Assembly: GCA_963169055.1 (NCBI GenBank)
Contig: CAUJFU010000018.1
Coordinates: 1-16,666, forward strand
Reading direction: 5' to 3'
Origin: Myxococcota bacterium
GTDB taxonomy: Bacteria; Myxococcota_C; UBA6777
DNA: 16,666 bases
Within the stretch, counting starts at the first letter, position 1, and each line of letters starts with the position of its first letter. The notes under the pieces are model-generated. The model searched no databases. It saw only the letters and a list, made by a program, of their open reading frames with translations, and was not told where the DNA came from. Positions 15,471 through 16,666 of the stretch are shown one piece after another. Made by a program: the position numbers and the translations under genes.

Positions 15471-16436
15471 ATGTCTCATCACAAAGATTCCCATGGCTCT
15501 CACGAGCCTCATGTCCTCCCGTTGTCGATCTACTTCGGGGTGTTCTTTGCTCTGATGATCCTCACCTACATCACCGTCAAAGTCTCTCAGCTGGGCCTTG
15601 GGGCCTTGGCTATCCCTATCGCGATGACCGTCGCTTTGATCAAAGCAGGCTTTGTCGTTGGGTACTTTATGCACCTGCGCTATGATGACCGCTTTCTTTC
15701 TTTGTTCTTTGCAAGCTCCATCGTTTTTCTCGCCGTCTTCTTCGCCTTCACCGTCTATGATCTCGGTGCACGCGATACATGGGTTCCCGAAGAACACACC
15801 CAAGTCAACCTGATCGATGGCAAACCTTTTTGCGATCCCGAGATCCTCAAAAACAACGACCGCCGAAAAAAGGTCTGCGATGAGGCCAAAAAACGCGGCG
15901 ATCACGGACACGGACACGGACACGGACATGGTGGACATGGCAAAGTTGCAAAAGCTGCTGAGCACCATGCCCCTGCAAAACGTGATGTCGTGAAAGCGGC
16001 TTTACCCGCAGCCCGCCCGACCGCACCCGCTCCAGCGCCTGTTGCGCGTCCGACAGCACCTGTTGCCCGCCCTGCTGCGCGTCCGACAGCGCCCGCCCCA
16101 GCGCCAGTTGCGCGTCCGACAGCACCCGCAGCCCGCCCCGCTGCACAGTTTGACGCTGCTTCGCTCGCCGCAGGCAAAAAGCTTTACCAAGCCAATGCTT
16201 GTTGGACTTGCCACGGCAATGAAGGCAAAGGAGACGGAGCCGCAGCGGCTGCTTTGCCCGTCAAACCCGCCAACTTTGCGCTTGGAAATTACAAATACGG
16301 CGGTAGCCTCGGCGATATCCACAAAGTGATCTCCAACGGTTCCCCCAACAAAGCCTCTGGCATGGTGGGTTACGCCCATATCTCCGACAACGATCGCTGG
16401 TCCATCGCCAAGTACCTCCTCTCCCTCAAGAAATAG
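15471..16436 (+). CDS. ctaF: cytochrome oxidase subunit IV fused to a cytochrome c domain
   Basis: 321 residues from the ATG at 15471 (CGGAG at 15460-15464). Residues 1-100 are a prokaryotic subunit IV domain with three membrane helices (about 17-37, 44-66 and 75-97) and the motif KAGFVVGYFMHLRYDDR; this small subunit normally ends near residue 100-110. Here it continues with a loop containing two cysteines (C121, C136), a His-Gly run (145-157), a repetitive Ala/Pro/Arg linker (about 176-225) and a cytochrome c domain (226-321, C244-WTCH248, SGMVGYAH methionine). The heme domain nearly matches both domains of the 9542-10741 protein. The fusion would tether an extra electron carrier to the oxidase. 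The subunit IV and heme assignments are firm; the electron route is inferred. It is the last clear gene of the operon. Confidence 0.93.
   Translation: MSHHKDSHGSHEPHVLPLSIYFGVFFALMILTYITVKVSQLGLGALAIPIAMTVALIKAGFVVGYFMHLRYDDRFLSLFFASSIVFLAVFFAFTVYDLGARDTWVPEEHTQVNLIDGKPFCDPEILKNNDRRKKVCDEAKKRGDHGHGHGHGHGGHGKVAKAAEHHAPAKRDVVKAALPAARPTAPAPAPVARPTAPVARPAARPTAPAPAPVARPTAPAARPAAQFDAASLAAGKKLYQANACWTCHGNEGKGDGAAAAALPVKPANFALGNYKYGGSLGDIHKVISNGSPNKASGMVGYAHISDNDRWSIAKYLLSLKK
15903..15940 (+). repeat. His-Gly hexanucleotide repeat
   Basis: Four GGACAC-type hexamers followed by variants encode an HG-repeat (residues 145-157 of the subunit IV fusion). Such runs often bind Cu, Ni or Zn; no function is shown here. 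Confidence 0.75.
16044..16123 (+). repeat. 33-bp-period repeat in the Ala/Pro linker
   Basis: GCGCGTCCGACAGC occurs at 16044-16057, 16077-16090 and 16110-16123, exactly 33 bp (11 codons) apart. It encodes the recurring ARPTAP motif. In-frame tandem expansion is the likely origin. Confidence 0.85.
16146..16433 (+). repeat. cytochrome c cassette, copy C
   Basis: 96 codons from QFDAASLAAGKK to the final lysine. The first ~70 nt after 16157 differ from copy A (from 10085) at only a couple of bases. This high nucleotide identity across genes 6 kb apart suggests recent duplication or gene conversion. Confidence 0.85.
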
Positions 16437-16608
16437 CCTCCTGTTCTTCTTCCTTCTTTCTTGCTTTTTCTTCTCCTTCGATCCATACGCCACAGATATC
16501 TTGGAATTCGCCTCGTTGGGGCTGGGTGGCTCTTGCTTTTGCGGCTTGTTTTGTGCCATGCTCCGAACCTATTAAGCTTCGTTTTGCTCGTTTGATATCT
16601 ATCGAATC

Positions 16609-16634
16609 GACCCAAGTGACGGGCGCTTTGGGTC
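16609..16634 (+). promoter_or_regulatory. hairpin upstream of the next gene
   Basis: GACCCAAGTG (16609-16618) pairs with CGCTTTGGGTC (16624-16634): ten pairs with one bulged T and one G-U, loop ACGGG. A short T-run follows 12 nt later (16647-16651), too far for a standard intrinsic terminator. It could end the oxidase transcript or shape the leader of the gene at 16657. Confidence 0.5.
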
Positions 16635-16656
16635 AATTAGCGGAGGTTTTTGAATC

Positions 16657-16666
16657 ATGCACACAT
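16657..16666 (+). CDS. possible first codons of the next gene
   Basis: GGAGG (16642-16646) is followed 10 nt later by ATG at 16657, after which the window ends (Met-His-Thr visible). The product cannot be identified. A competing frame, open from before 16526 (GTG) to the window end, reads like a hydrophobic N-terminus followed by CSEPIKLRFARLISIES and could be the real gene instead, though it lacks a good ribosome-binding site. Confidence 0.35.

Noticed and set aside
16370-16636. Minus-strand 88-codon frame at the right end
   Set aside because: Arg/Lys-rich translation of a polypyrimidine tract and the cytochrome 3' end; no start signal or recognisable domain.
1-16666. tRNA, rRNA or insertion sequence
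   Set aside because: No tRNA-like cloverleaf, rRNA segment, transposase or terminal inverted repeats with target duplication were recognised by eye.

Overview
The window carries one long, co-directional (+ strand) respiratory gene block. It encodes an alternative complex III (ACIII, quinol:electron-acceptor oxidoreductase; Act subunits) followed by a caa3-type heme-copper oxygen reductase and its copper-delivery proteins. Base composition is moderate (roughly half G+C) and GTG starts are frequent. This operon type is known from Myxococcota/Bradymonadota-like 'deltaproteobacteria', Bacteroidota/Rhodothermota, Acidobacteriota and Planctomycetota. A Myxococcota/Bradymonadota-like aerobe is my best guess, but the sequence alone does not prove it.

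Layout. 1-136: the tail of a probable heme O synthase (ctaB). 194-868: a SCO1/SenC copper chaperone. 869-1204: 336 bp without a convincing gene, probably the promoter and leader of the act operon. 1205-9367: actA (pentaheme cytochrome), actB (molybdopterin-fold plus Fe-S protein), actC (NrfD-like), actD (DUF3341), actE (lipid-anchored monoheme cytochrome) and actF (NrfD-like). 9542-10741: a membrane-anchored protein with two near-identical cytochrome c domains. 10977-11852: a second SCO protein. 11849-16436: ctaC (CuA plus cytochrome c), ctaD (A2-type subunit I), ctaE (subunit III), and a ctaF-like subunit IV fused to a third copy of the same cytochrome c domain. 16437-16666: an intergenic stretch with a hairpin, and the possible first codons of the next gene.

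How they work together. ActC/ActF would take electrons from quinol and pass them through the ActB Fe-S clusters and the ActA/ActE hemes. The tethered cytochrome domains (two on the 9542-10741 protein, one on CtaC, one on the subunit IV fusion) would relay them to CuA, heme a and the heme a3-CuB centre that reduces oxygen. That makes ten CXXCH heme-c sites. The SCO proteins would load copper and ctaB would supply heme O/A precursor.

Most unusual content. (1) Between actB and actC lie two copies of a 36-nt unit that looks like a CRISPR repeat: GTTG start, internal hairpin, ATTGAAA(C) end. Only 9 nt separate the two 36-nt units, and the second copy abuts the actC ribosome-binding site. (2) One cytochrome c cassette occurs three times in two different proteins, always after an Ala/Pro-rich repetitive linker. 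(3) Several internal gaps of the operon hold strong hairpins, including a leader before the second sco gene with a 12-bp stem and a competing fold.
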